NCBI GenBank assembly: GCA_040757575.1 | Contig: JBFLXA010000001.1 | Location: 401,420 to 465,419, forward strand | Reading direction: 5' to 3' | DNA from: PFJX01 sp040757575 | GTDB lineage: Bacteria > Pseudomonadota > Gammaproteobacteria > Burkholderiales > Thiobacillaceae | DNA length: 64,000 nt | Shown: one piece after another, positions 53,632 through 63,045 of the stretch | How the letters are laid out: every line of letters begins with the position of its first letter | Numbering within the stretch: the first letter of the stretch is position 1 | Position numbers and translations under genes: made by a program | The notes under the pieces: model-generated | Seen by the model: only the letters and a program-made list of their open reading frames with translations | What the model was told of the DNA's origin: nothing | Database searches by the model: none

Positions 53632-54742
53632 CACCACAAATCGTGTAGCACTCATCACCGGCATTACCGGCCAGGATGGCGCCTACCTCGCCGAATTTCT
53701 GTTGGGCAAGGGATATGAAGTCCACGGCATCAAGCGTCGCACCTCGCTGTTCAACACCGACCGTATTGACCACCTCTACCAGGATCCCCACGAAACCGAC
53801 CGCAAGTTCATCCTGCATCACGGCGACCTGACTGACAGCTCCAGCCTCATCCGCATCATCCAGCAGGTGCAGCCCGACGAGATCTACAACCTGGCTGCCC
53901 AGAGCCACGTGGCGGTGTCCTTCGAAGAACCCGAATACACCGCCAACTCCGATGCGCTAGGCGCCCTGCGCATCCTGGAAGCCATTCGCATCCTGGGTCT
54001 GGAAAAGAAGACCCGCTTCTACCAGGCCAGCACCTCCGAACTCTTCGGCCTGGTGCAGGAAATCCCGCAAAAGGAAACCACCCCCTTCTACCCCCGCAGC
54101 CCCTATGCCGTAGCCAAGCTTTACGCCTACTGGATTACGGTGAACTACCGGGAAGCCTATGGCATGTACGCCTGCAACGGCATCCTGTTCAACCACGAAT
54201 CCCCCATCCGGGGTGAAACCTTCGTCACCCGCAAGATCACCCGGGCTCTGGCCCGCATCAAGCTAGGCCTACAAGACTGCCTCTACCTGGGCAACATGGA
54301 CGCCAAGCGGGACTGGGGCCACGCCAAGGATTACGTGGAAATGCAGTGGCTCATGCTGCAACAGGAAAAACCCGAAGACTTCGTCATCGCCACCGGCGTG
54401 CAATACAGCGTGCGGGATTTCGTCAACGCCGCCGCCAAGGAACTGGGCATGGAAATCCGCTGGGAAGGCGCCGGCGTGGATGAGAAAGGCTATCTGGCCA
54501 CCCCTTCACCCCACCATGAAATGGGCCAACCCATTGTCGCCGTAGACCCTCGCTACTTCCGTCCCACCGAAGTGGAAACCCTGCTGGGCGACCCCGCCAA
54601 GGCCAAGGCCAAGCTGGGCTGGGTACCCAAGATCACCTTCGACGAACTGGTGGCCGAGATGGTCCGCGAAGACCTGAAGAGCGCGGAGCGGGACGAACTC
54701 ATCAAGAAGCACGGCTACAAAGCCATGGATTACAACGAGTAA
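53624..54742 (+). CDS. gmd: GDP-mannose 4,6-dehydratase
   Basis: Cytosolic NADP-dependent SDR enzyme converting GDP-mannose to GDP-4-keto-6-deoxymannose. 372 residues: nucleotide loop TGITGQDGAYLAEFLLGKGY, the catalytic YxxxK in SPYAVAKLYAYWITVNYREA, NHESPIRGETFVTRKITRAL and the RDWGHAKDYVEMQWLMLQ region. Composition returns to high GC here. It is followed 4 bp later by the epimerase/reductase, giving GDP-L-fucose. Confidence 0.97.
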   Translation: MSNTTNRVALITGITGQDGAYLAEFLLGKGYEVHGIKRRTSLFNTDRIDHLYQDPHETDRKFILHHGDLTDSSSLIRIIQQVQPDEIYNLAAQSHVAVSFEEPEYTANSDALGALRILEAIRILGLEKKTRFYQASTSELFGLVQEIPQKETTPFYPRSPYAVAKLYAYWITVNYREAYGMYACNGILFNHESPIRGETFVTRKITRALARIKLGLQDCLYLGNMDAKRDWGHAKDYVEMQWLMLQQEKPEDFVIATGVQYSVRDFVNAAAKELGMEIRWEGAGVDEKGYLATPSPHHEMGQPIVAVDPRYFRPTEVETLLGDPAKAKAKLGWVPKITFDELVAEMVREDLKSAERDELIKKHGYKAMDYNE

Positions 54743-54746
54743 GCCC

Positions 54747-55721
54747 ATGGACAAGACCGCAAAAATCTACGTGGCGGGGCACCGGGGCCTGGTGGGCTCT
54801 GCCCTGGTGAAGAACCTCACGGCCAAGGGCTACACCAATCTGCTCACCCGCACCCACGCTGAACTGGACCTCACCCACCAGGCCGCCGTGGAGGCGTTCT
54901 TCCAGCAGGAAAAGCCGGATTACGTTTTCCTGGCCGCCGCCAAGGTAGGGGGCATACACGCCAACAACGAATACCCTGCCGAGTTCATCCGGGACAACCT
55001 GGCCATACAGACCAACATCATCCACGCCGCCTACCTGAACGGCGTGAAACGGCTGATGTTCCTGGGCTCAAGCTGCATCTATCCCAAACTGGCGCCCCAG
55101 CCCATGAAGGAAGAGCATCTGCTCACCAGCGAACTGGAGCCTACCAACCGCCCCTATGCCCTGGCCAAGATTGCCGGCATCGAGATGTGCTGGGCCTATA
55201 ACCGCCAGTACAAGACCCAGTACCTGGCTGTCATGCCCACCAACCTTTACGGTCCCGGCGACAACTACCACCCCCAGAACAGCCATGTCATTCCGGCCCT
55301 CATCCGCCGCTTTCATGAAGCCAAGCTGGCCAACACCCCCAGCGTTACCGTCTGGGGCACCGGCACGCCAAAGCGCGAGTTTCTGTATAGCGAAGACATG
55401 GCCGATGCCTGCGTGTACCTGATGAACCTGCCGGATGCCCAGTTCACCCCCCTGCTGGGCCAGGACCGTAACGACGGCCTGGCCCCCCTGGTGAACATTG
55501 GTGTGGGCCATGACATGACCATCCGGGAACTGGCCGAAACCGTCGCCGCCACGGTGGGCTACCAAGGCAAACTGGAGTTCGACGCCACCAAGCCCGATGG
55601 CACACCAAGAAAACTCATGAACGTAGATCGACTGAACGCCATGGGCTGGAAAGCAAAAACCGAAATGCGGGAAGGGCTGGTCGTGGCCTACAAGGAGTTT
55701 CTGGCGCGGGAAGCGGCTTGA
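54747..55721 (+). CDS. fcl: GDP-L-fucose synthase
   Basis: Bifunctional epimerase/reductase turning GDP-4-keto-6-deoxymannose into GDP-L-fucose. 324 residues: YVAGHRGLVGSALVKNLTAK (NADP loop), FLGSSCIYPKLAPQPMKEEH, NRPYALAKIAGIEMC (YxxxK), PTNLYGPGDNYHPQNSHVIP and REFLYSEDMADACVYLM. It shows that fucose, or a related deoxysugar, is supplied to this locus. Confidence 0.97.
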   Translation: MDKTAKIYVAGHRGLVGSALVKNLTAKGYTNLLTRTHAELDLTHQAAVEAFFQQEKPDYVFLAAAKVGGIHANNEYPAEFIRDNLAIQTNIIHAAYLNGVKRLMFLGSSCIYPKLAPQPMKEEHLLTSELEPTNRPYALAKIAGIEMCWAYNRQYKTQYLAVMPTNLYGPGDNYHPQNSHVIPALIRRFHEAKLANTPSVTVWGTGTPKREFLYSEDMADACVYLMNLPDAQFTPLLGQDRNDGLAPLVNIGVGHDMTIRELAETVAATVGYQGKLEFDATKPDGTPRKLMNVDRLNAMGWKAKTEMREGLVVAYKEFLAREAA

Positions 55722-55725
55722 CCTC

Positions 55726-56991
55726 ATGCCCAGCAAGATCATGCAACGCCTGGAAGGCCCCATAGGAGCCCTTATATTCCGAGTCTTAGCCGCCGGCCTG
55801 TCTTTTCTATTCGGCGTGGTGGCTGCCCGGATTTTAGGTGTCGACCAATTTGGCATTGCAAGTGTCCTGCTGGGCATGGTCAACATCGGACTGGTCATCG
55901 CCCTGCTAGGCCACGAAACCCTGGCCACCCGACAAGTAGCCACGCTCACCCATCAAAACACCCTTCGCTATCAAAGAAGTGCAAGCAGGCAAACATGGAT
56001 GGCGGGCCTGGCTACCTTGGCACTAGCGGTCACCATAGTGCAATTTTTGCCCATAGGCATGCAAGCTGGCACGGCCTTTCTGGCCCTGCTTGTCCTCATT
56101 CCTCTCATGGCCCGGACACGCCTAAGCCAAGGTCTGATACGCGGCGCCCACCTTCCCTCGCTCTCATTGTTACCCGACGGCATTGTCAGACCCAGCCTAG
56201 CCATGGGGCTGTTACTGCTGCTTGCATATTTTGGGTACGACAAGGACTCAGGCTTTGCAGCAGCACTGCTGATAAGCGCCATACTGGCAATGATCTACGG
56301 AATATGGCTAGAGCATCGTGCAGTAACCAAAACAAGCGTTGAAACAGCCGACCCACCTCAACAAAAACCAGCATTCTTCTCCCGAGATATTTTCATATCC
56401 TCTGTACTGGCCGTACTGGTAGCACAGATAGCCTTAGTTGCTACTGGCCTCTTGGCCACACCCAAAGATGCCGGCTTATTTGCAGCTGCAGAGCGCTTTG
56501 CTCTTGCGGCAGGGCTTATAGGGCAAACCGTATACTTGGCTGTTGCCTCTAGATTGGCCACACACCATAACAATGCCGAAACGCAATCGATGCGAGCATT
56601 GATCAGGCGATCAACGCGCATCGTTTCCATCTCAACGATAGGACTATGCATATTTATTGCCATCGCAGCCAATACGTTACTTGACCTATATGGGCAAGGT
56701 TTTAGTGAAGCCAAAGACGCTCTTTATCTATTGCTAGCAGCCACTGCATTCAATGCAATTGCCGGCCCAACAGGGCAAGTACTCCTCATGACAAAGCACG
56801 AAGGCCTGCATTTACTGGCCATGCTTGCCAGCCTGATTATACAAGCCGCGCTAATAATAGCCCTGGTTCCAGAATACGGATTTAATGGAGCAGCATTAGC
56901 AACACTAATATCAACAGTGATTTGGAACGGCCTGATGATGTATTTCATAAAACTAAAACTAACTATCAACCCAATACTGGCCTGGGCATGA
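55726..56991 (+). CDS. Wzx-type oligosaccharide flippase
   Basis: A 421-residue polytopic membrane protein with about twelve to fourteen helices and no soluble domain, in the polysaccharide-transport (MOP) superfamily (VVAARILGVDQFGIASVLLG, ALIIALVPEYGFNGAALATL, the C-terminal polyprenol-transporter pattern). It would flip undecaprenyl-linked repeat units to the periplasm. From about 56.2 kb the base composition becomes more A/T-rich than in gmd and fcl, suggesting a different origin. It overlaps the sulfotransferase by 4 bp. Confidence 0.9.
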   Translation: MPSKIMQRLEGPIGALIFRVLAAGLSFLFGVVAARILGVDQFGIASVLLGMVNIGLVIALLGHETLATRQVATLTHQNTLRYQRSASRQTWMAGLATLALAVTIVQFLPIGMQAGTAFLALLVLIPLMARTRLSQGLIRGAHLPSLSLLPDGIVRPSLAMGLLLLLAYFGYDKDSGFAAALLISAILAMIYGIWLEHRAVTKTSVETADPPQQKPAFFSRDIFISSVLAVLVAQIALVATGLLATPKDAGLFAAAERFALAAGLIGQTVYLAVASRLATHHNNAETQSMRALIRRSTRIVSISTIGLCIFIAIAANTLLDLYGQGFSEAKDALYLLLAATAFNAIAGPTGQVLLMTKHEGLHLLAMLASLIIQAALIIALVPEYGFNGAALATLISTVIWNGLMMYFIKLKLTINPILAWA

Positions 56992-57965
56992 ACACTCAAA
57001 TAATATTCATTGCGTCACTTCCGCGCTCTGGCTCAACATTACTCCAGAAGATGTTATCAGCAAGCCCGGATGTAGCCAGTAGCGCAGAGCCCTGGATCAT
57101 GTTGCCATTCTGGGGCATGAGACTACCCGCATCAGGGAGATCTGTTTATTTCCATTACATTGCCGCCATGGCGATTAACGACTTTCTAGATAACATACCC
57201 AATGGGGAACGGGTATATGCGGAATCAGTGGGGCACTTTGCCAGGCATATGTACACTGCCGCCGCCCGGGAAAAACCCGTATTTTTGGACAAAACACCTC
57301 GATATTACCTGATGCTGCCTTTGTTACACCAAGCATTGCCAGAGGCAAAGACCATACTACTGCTCCGCAATCCCTTGGCCGTGTTAGCGTCAATTTGCGA
57401 AACATTCAACAGAGGGCGCTTTCTATGGTTTGAGTATTGGATCGATTGGATTGACGGGCATCGATGTCTAGCCCAGGCAATACGCGAAAACCATAATAAC
57501 CAGGTGGTACTCCGATACGAAGAATTGGTGGCTGCGCCAGATACGACCCTCAAAGCGTTGTGTCCACAAATTGGTCTGGAATATACAGACGCCATGATCA
57601 CTGGATATAAGTCCTCCGCTCTAGCCGGACGCATGGGTGATCCGGTAGGTGTACACCGGTACGCCGCAGTAAGCAGTGCATCCATTAACAAATGGCAAAC
57701 GTTCTACAACACCGCCTACCGCAGATCCGTTGCTGAAAAAATGCTGCGTCAATTAGACCCACAAGACCTGGAAACTTTGGGCTACCCCCTACCAAAGCTC
57801 TTGGAAATGCTTCACGCCACGCCCCCCGCCCCGGGTATGGATTTTCGCAGCCGTGCCCACCAGGCCATAGACGCCTTCGCCCGCGCTGTGGACTTTCGCT
57901 ACCTGCAAGCCCGCTGGCGCGCGAAAAGACAAGGAGAGCCCCATGCCTATGGGTATTACCGGTAA
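56988..57965 (+). CDS. sulfotransferase family protein
   Basis: A 325-residue cytosolic PAPS-dependent sulfotransferase. The 5'-phosphosulfate loop is PRSGST at 12-17 (FIASLPRSGSTLLQKMLSAS); the 3'-phosphate-binding element is RNPLAVLAS, R127 to S135; DKTPRYY at 101-107 is a second typical motif. It may add sulfate to a sugar of the repeat unit; the acceptor is unknown. The ATG at 56988 overlaps the flippase stop, and the 3' end overlaps the polymerase gene by 23 bp. Composition is A/T-richer than the eps genes. Confidence 0.9.
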   Translation: MNTQIIFIASLPRSGSTLLQKMLSASPDVASSAEPWIMLPFWGMRLPASGRSVYFHYIAAMAINDFLDNIPNGERVYAESVGHFARHMYTAAAREKPVFLDKTPRYYLMLPLLHQALPEAKTILLLRNPLAVLASICETFNRGRFLWFEYWIDWIDGHRCLAQAIRENHNNQVVLRYEELVAAPDTTLKALCPQIGLEYTDAMITGYKSSALAGRMGDPVGVHRYAAVSSASINKWQTFYNTAYRRSVAEKMLRQLDPQDLETLGYPLPKLLEMLHATPPAPGMDFRSRAHQAIDAFARAVDFRYLQARWRAKRQGEPHAYGYYR

Positions 57966-59223
57966 GCCCGCAAACCCGCTGGATTTTGATATCGCTAAGC
58001 TGGGTTACTACTTATTTTTATTCGTGGCTCTGTTTACCCTGATTGATCCTTTCTACACCGGCTACGGCGCTTTTAGGGTAACGCGAGACCTGGGGCCACT
58101 CAAATATGCCTCACTGGTATTTGGTTCTGGTGCGTTTTTCTTTGCCTTTGTGGGTATGCTTTTGCGGGCCCCTTGGCATAAACAGCCCCCTTGGCGTAAC
58201 AGCTTGACAACAGCTTGGCCATTACTTGTATTTGCACTATACATGCTGGTCGGAGCGCTAACCGCCCGTATTTATTTCGACATTCAAGAAACATTCCTGC
58301 CCTTTGCCATCGGAATGGTTGGCATACCGCTAGCCATCATATTGTTTTGGGGCATTGGTCAGAACATGATCGTGGCACGCAGATTTATGCAAGGGCTTTT
58401 ATTGGTGTTGCCCATTGTCATAGGGTGGGTAGTTGCAAAAAGAATGGAAAATGGTCAAGCCTTTCATACTGAGATATTTTTGTTTGTACCACTTGGGGCT
58501 TATTTTTTCCTCACACTAAAAACCCGTTGGCTAGCCTGGTGTATTTTGGCGGCCATCACCTTCCTTGCTGTATTCAGCTACAAAAACACCGCCTTTCTTG
58601 TCTTGCTTATTACGCTGGGCTATCTGCTGGTAGTACGCCAACTTCACCGATCATCCAATGCCACCAGTCTAAAGCGTGTGCTTATCGTTTATTTCCTACT
58701 TATCGTGCTTCTGATTGCCGCTGCAGGCATTACTTACCTACTTATCAACCGTGACACTTATCTTCCCTCGGGTAACGTGTCGGTTCGGACCTACACTTAT
58801 GGCGTAGTCTTTGATAATTTCCTCAAGAGCCCGCTCTATGGCGGGGCATTTGCCGACAGTGTACTGGTGGATCTTATTCACCATGTCATTTTGAATGATG
58901 ACAGACTAAATACCCACAGCGACTTACTGGATATACTTGCCCACGGCGGTGTCATTGGGGCTGCGTTATTTATATGGGGATTTTATAGGATTTTCAAGCG
59001 AACATTGATCGCACTTAAGTCACCATGCCCACCTGAAGTTAAGTCCGTGTTACATGGTGTAACTCTAATCGTATCCACCGGCATCATTACCGCAGCATTT
59101 AACTCACCATTGTTATCGCTATCCATAGGCATATTATTTTGGTTTGCAGTCGGGCTACAGCTCGCCATTAGCGAATATGCGCACCAGCAAGCGCATCTAG
59201 CCCCATACACTGATACCAAATAA
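57943..59223 (+). CDS. O-antigen ligase/polymerase family protein (Wzy-like)
   Basis: A 426-residue polytopic membrane protein with about ten to twelve helices and a large periplasmic loop around residues 280-340 (RTYTYGVVFDNFLKSPLYGG, DDRLNTHSDLLDILAHGGVI). The NTHSDLLDILAHGG motif resembles the H-x-x-x-x-x-x-x-x-G element of Wzy and WaaL-type enzymes. Position favours repeat-unit polymerase rather than ligase. A second ATG lies two codons downstream of the one at 57943. Confidence 0.88.
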   Translation: MPMGITGKPANPLDFDIAKLGYYLFLFVALFTLIDPFYTGYGAFRVTRDLGPLKYASLVFGSGAFFFAFVGMLLRAPWHKQPPWRNSLTTAWPLLVFALYMLVGALTARIYFDIQETFLPFAIGMVGIPLAIILFWGIGQNMIVARRFMQGLLLVLPIVIGWVVAKRMENGQAFHTEIFLFVPLGAYFFLTLKTRWLAWCILAAITFLAVFSYKNTAFLVLLITLGYLLVVRQLHRSSNATSLKRVLIVYFLLIVLLIAAAGITYLLINRDTYLPSGNVSVRTYTYGVVFDNFLKSPLYGGAFADSVLVDLIHHVILNDDRLNTHSDLLDILAHGGVIGAALFIWGFYRIFKRTLIALKSPCPPEVKSVLHGVTLIVSTGIITAAFNSPLLSLSIGILFWFAVGLQLAISEYAHQQAHLAPYTDTK

Positions 59224-59267
59224 CAATAATAATATTACATCTTCAGCCACATTCACACCAACACATA

Positions 59268-60095
59268 ATGAAATTCTCCATTGTTACCCCCACACGCAAC
59301 TCCCTCGACAAATTAAAACGCTGTGTTGGATCGGTGCGCGGCCAGAAAGGTGTGATGTTTGAGCATATAGTCCAAGACGCCTGTAGCGAAGATGGCACTC
59401 CTGAATGGCTAAGTGTACAGGCCGATCTTAATTGGCGTTCAGAGAACGATGGCGGCATGTACGACGCCATAAATCGTGGATGGCGTCGAGCGAGCGGTGA
59501 CATACTTTGCTGGCTGAACAGCGACGAACAATATCTACCAGGCACCCTAGAGAGAGTTAAAAACACGTTCTCACGCAATCCTGACATAGATTTCGTTTTC
59601 GGCAATTACATTGTAATCAGCAACACCGGCAACCCCATTGCAGCAAGGCGCGAAATAAGACTCTCAAAGTCTTATATCGCCAATGGATTTTTGAATGCAG
59701 CATCTTGCACCATGTTTTTTAGATCTCGCATTCTCGCTGACCTCGAGCTTGACTTAAAATACCGCTACGCATCTGACATGGACCTTGTACTCAGACTCTT
59801 GGACAACAATCGCAAGGCTAAGAAGATCGATGAATACTTATCGCTATTCACCTTCGATGGCAGCAACCTAAGTTGCTCCCCCACCATGATCACCGAGACA
59901 AGAGAAATCAGGAAAAAATTCGGTGGTTCTAGTAGTTTTACATCATTACCCTACAGATTTGGCAGGGTATTAGAAAAATTAATGGCTGGATGTTATATGC
60001 GCGACAATATTAGCTATGACTACGCAATCGACTCCACTCCTAATTACATAACCTTCAATGCAAAAGGCGTTTCACAGGCATACATAACGCAATGA
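59268..60095 (+). CDS. family 2 glycosyltransferase
   Basis: A 275-residue cytosolic GT-A enzyme. FSIVTPTRNSLDKLKRCVGS opens the nucleotide-sugar domain; SENDGGMYDAINRGWRRASG and DILCWLNSDEQYLPG contain the DxD-like region, here NSDE. It probably adds one sugar to the lipid-linked repeat unit; donor and acceptor unknown. A/T-rich relative to eps genes. It overlaps the next gene by 4 bp. Confidence 0.93.
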   Translation: MKFSIVTPTRNSLDKLKRCVGSVRGQKGVMFEHIVQDACSEDGTPEWLSVQADLNWRSENDGGMYDAINRGWRRASGDILCWLNSDEQYLPGTLERVKNTFSRNPDIDFVFGNYIVISNTGNPIAARREIRLSKSYIANGFLNAASCTMFFRSRILADLELDLKYRYASDMDLVLRLLDNNRKAKKIDEYLSLFTFDGSNLSCSPTMITETREIRKKFGGSSSFTSLPYRFGRVLEKLMAGCYMRDNISYDYAIDSTPNYITFNAKGVSQAYITQ

Positions 60096-60619
60096 GCACA
60101 CTCAAATATCTTTTCCAAGATTGGGCCGCAAACAACAGGAATCCTAAAATACAGTTTTTTTTGCTTTCATTTCGCTTGTCGCAACTAATTCGCAGACAGC
60201 GTAGATTTATTTTATTCATAACATCACCGTACCTAGTTATTCATCGCATCATTTTTGAATGGATATTAGGCATTGAACTACCTTGGGGCACATCAGTCGG
60301 ACCTAACCTACGCATATTTCATGGGCATTGTCTCGTAGTTAACGACCGTTCTTCGATTGGCGCTAACGTTATTTTGCGTCACAGCACAACCATAGGAGTT
60401 AAGGAAATTGGAGAGTTTGGCCAAGGCAAGGCTCCTACAATTGGGAATAACGTTGACATTGGCGCCAACGTGGTAATCATCGGCGACATCTCCATCGGAG
60501 AGGGATGCATCATTGGCGCTGGCGCTATTGTTACGAAAAGCATCCCGCCATGGTCTGTCGCTGTAGGCAACCCCGCAAAAGTCATTAAATCACGTCACAC
60601 CAATAGCCTAGGCGGCTAA
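60092..60619 (+). CDS. left-handed beta-helix acyltransferase (serine-acetyltransferase-like)
   Basis: A 175-residue protein with hexapeptide repeats (VGPNLRIFHGHCLVVNDRSS, IGNNVDIGANVVIIGDISIG) and the LbH terminus IPPWSVAVGNPAKVIKS. The first 60 residues are helical and hydrophobic. The His of the FHGH motif is the usual catalytic base. Related proteins in polysaccharide loci O-acetylate sugars; true serine acetyltransferase is less likely here because no cys genes are nearby. Confidence 0.88.
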   Translation: MSTLKYLFQDWAANNRNPKIQFFLLSFRLSQLIRRQRRFILFITSPYLVIHRIIFEWILGIELPWGTSVGPNLRIFHGHCLVVNDRSSIGANVILRHSTTIGVKEIGEFGQGKAPTIGNNVDIGANVVIIGDISIGEGCIIGAGAIVTKSIPPWSVAVGNPAKVIKSRHTNSLGG

Positions 60620-60623
60620 TATC

Positions 60624-61880
60624 ATGCCTAAGTCAAATTATTTTCGTAAATATATACCCATTTTTTTTATTTTAATATCCACTTTCGCCCATTCCCCCGT
60701 ACACTCTGACACCATTAACCAAAGCTTATTCGGTCTACACATTCACGGCATTGCGAGCGGTAGCACTTGGCCCAGTACTCAGTTTGGCTATTTACGTTTA
60801 TGGGACAGCCATACCACTTGGCGCGACCTTGAGCCCACAAAGGGTCAATGGCAGTTTCATATTCTTGATCGCTATGTCAACGCAGCAAATCATCGTGGCA
60901 TCAAGGTGTTATTAACCCTTGGTCAAACCCCGGCCTGGGCTGCGGCCCGGCCTCAGGCAGATTCACCCTATGGCCCCGGTGCCAGTAGTGAGCCCCTAGA
61001 TTTAGCTGATTGGCGCCGCTATGTGCAAACCCTGGCGCTGCGATACAAGGGCCGGATTCATGCATGGGAAATTTGGAATGAGATCAACGTCAAGCACTTT
61101 TATAGCGGCGACTTGCAGCGTATGGCTGAGTTGGAGCGGGTTGCTGCCGAAGTGCTTAAGCAAGTAGACCCGGAGAATGTGGTTTTGAGTCCATCCATAC
61201 AGGGGGGTGCTTTTAGACAGTTAGACGCCTACTTCAAGGCTGGTGGGGGGCGATGGGCCGATGCAATTAGCCATCACTTCTACGCGTCCACTGAACTTCC
61301 GGAGGCCACGCCGGAACGCATTCGTAAAGTACGCGAAGTCATGGCCCGCCATGGTCTGGACCAAAAGCCGCTTTGGAATACCGAGATGGGTTGGTTGATT
61401 GCAAACAGTGATGGTGGCTATGGCCGTCAACAGCGTCCCGTCTGGAGTTCTTGGTATAAGCCCGACCCTGCCGAGGCAGCCGGCTTTGTGGCGCGCAGTT
61501 ATTTGTTGACCCTGGATGGTGGAATCCGACATTTGTTTTGGTATGCCTGGGATAACGGGGCGATGGGCTTGGCCGAGCAGCGGGGTACGCAGCCTAAATT
61601 GGCTGCCCAAGGCTACGCGCGGATCCGGGAATGGTTGGTAGGGGCTGATTTTCATGGTTGCCGCCAAGAGGATGGCAGTTTTTGGAAAGACCCGGTTTGG
61701 GTATGCCACCTGGTTCGCGACGGACAACCCCGATGGATTGTGTGGAGTGAGAAAGACAGGCTGTTTAATGTACCCATCAAGTGGCAAGCCACCCACGTTC
61801 AGGGCTTGTTGGGTGACAAAGCCAAACCCTCGGTAAGCCAGGTGACTGTAGGGCCGGTACCGGCGCAATTCAGCCGCTAG
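60624..61880 (+). CDS. secreted glycoside hydrolase, GH39/clan-A-like
   Basis: A 418-residue protein with an N-terminal signal sequence (YIPIFFILISTFAHSPVHS) and a (beta/alpha)8 domain. E153 in HAWEIWNEINVKHFY is the predicted acid/base and E254 in LWNTEMGWL the predicted nucleophile, spaced as in clan GH-A. It is exported to the periplasm, where it could trim or edit polysaccharide, as PslG does for Psl. Substrate unknown. It starts 4 bp after the acyltransferase gene. Confidence 0.88.
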   Translation: MPKSNYFRKYIPIFFILISTFAHSPVHSDTINQSLFGLHIHGIASGSTWPSTQFGYLRLWDSHTTWRDLEPTKGQWQFHILDRYVNAANHRGIKVLLTLGQTPAWAAARPQADSPYGPGASSEPLDLADWRRYVQTLALRYKGRIHAWEIWNEINVKHFYSGDLQRMAELERVAAEVLKQVDPENVVLSPSIQGGAFRQLDAYFKAGGGRWADAISHHFYASTELPEATPERIRKVREVMARHGLDQKPLWNTEMGWLIANSDGGYGRQQRPVWSSWYKPDPAEAAGFVARSYLLTLDGGIRHLFWYAWDNGAMGLAEQRGTQPKLAAQGYARIREWLVGADFHGCRQEDGSFWKDPVWVCHLVRDGQPRWIVWSEKDRLFNVPIKWQATHVQGLLGDKAKPSVSQVTVGPVPAQFSR

Positions 61881-61881
61881 T

Positions 61882-63045
61882 ATGAAGTTTCCTAATCGCG
61901 TACTCGTCGTCCATAACGCCTATCAACATCGCGGTGGTGAAGACACCGTGGTCGAGGCGGAGGTGGCTTTGTTGCGCGCCCGGGGCCATGAAGTGGAAAT
62001 CTGGTCTCGCAGCAATGAAGAGGTGGTGGGTATGCCTGCGCTCAAGCTGGCTGGCCAAACGCTCTGGTCCTCCCACACATTCTCAGAGTTGACCAGCCTG
62101 GTCAGAAAGTTTCAGCCAGATGTCATTCACGCTCACAACACATTCCCTTTAATTTCACCTTCTTTGTATTGGGCTGCAAGCAAGGCAGATGTACCTGTGG
62201 TGCAAACGCTGCATAACTTTCGTTTGATGTGTCTGAACGCGCTGTTCTTGCGCAACGGCCAGGTGTGCGAAGACTGCATGGGCCATGTGCCATGGAAAGG
62301 CGTGGCGCGTGGCTGCTACCGCAATTCCCGGCCTGCTTCGGCGGTGCTGGCTGGCATGCTGACCCTGCATCGGGGCTTGGGCACGTTTCAAAACAAGGTT
62401 GCTCGCTTCATCGCCCTGAATGAGTTTTGCCGCGACAAATTTATTCAGGGGGGACTGCCCCCTGATCTAGTAACAATAAAACCGAATTTCGTTGATTCAC
62501 CCCCACCCATGGAAGTAAATCGACAAGGATTGTTGTTTGTTGGACGTTTATCGACTGAAAAAGGTATAAACACCCTATCAAGTGCGATGTCGATGCAGCG
62601 TGATATTAATATCAGCGTAGCTGGTGATGGACCAGAGGCCTCATTGATAAGAGATGCTCCCGGGGTAACTATGCTTGGCGCACTACCAAGTGATATGGTG
62701 CGTTCGGTGATGGAAGAATCAATAGCGTTAATCGTTCCCAGCATCTGGTATGAAAATTTTCCGAGAACAATTGTTGAGGCATTTGCGGCTGGGCTCCCAG
62801 TAATTGCCAGTCGTATAGGGGCACTGGCAGACATCGTTTCGGATAAAAATACTGGCTTGTTTTTTGAACCTGGCAATGCCCAAGACTTGGCAGACAAAAT
62901 GGCTTGGGCACAGGCACACCCCGCAGAAATGCATGAGATGGGACGAAATGCCCGCGCACACTACGAGCGCTCATTCACCCCAGAAGTGAATTACCAACAG
63001 TTGATCAACATATACCAAGCAGCGATAGCGGAGCAGCAGTCATGA
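61882..63045 (+). CDS. family 4 glycosyltransferase
   Basis: A 387-residue GT-B enzyme of the cytosolic membrane face. The N-domain includes RVLVVHNAYQHRGGEDTVVE and VIHAHNTFPLISPSLYWAA; the C-domain has LFVGRLSTEKGINTLSSAMS and the E-x7-E element in VPSIWYENFPRTIVEAFAAG. It transfers an activated sugar (often GDP- or UDP-linked) to the growing repeat unit. It lies 1 bp after the glycoside hydrolase and overlaps the WecG-type gene by 4 bp. Confidence 0.95.
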   Translation: MKFPNRVLVVHNAYQHRGGEDTVVEAEVALLRARGHEVEIWSRSNEEVVGMPALKLAGQTLWSSHTFSELTSLVRKFQPDVIHAHNTFPLISPSLYWAASKADVPVVQTLHNFRLMCLNALFLRNGQVCEDCMGHVPWKGVARGCYRNSRPASAVLAGMLTLHRGLGTFQNKVARFIALNEFCRDKFIQGGLPPDLVTIKPNFVDSPPPMEVNRQGLLFVGRLSTEKGINTLSSAMSMQRDINISVAGDGPEASLIRDAPGVTMLGALPSDMVRSVMEESIALIVPSIWYENFPRTIVEAFAAGLPVIASRIGALADIVSDKNTGLFFEPGNAQDLADKMAWAQAHPAEMHEMGRNARAHYERSFTPEVNYQQLINIYQAAIAEQQS

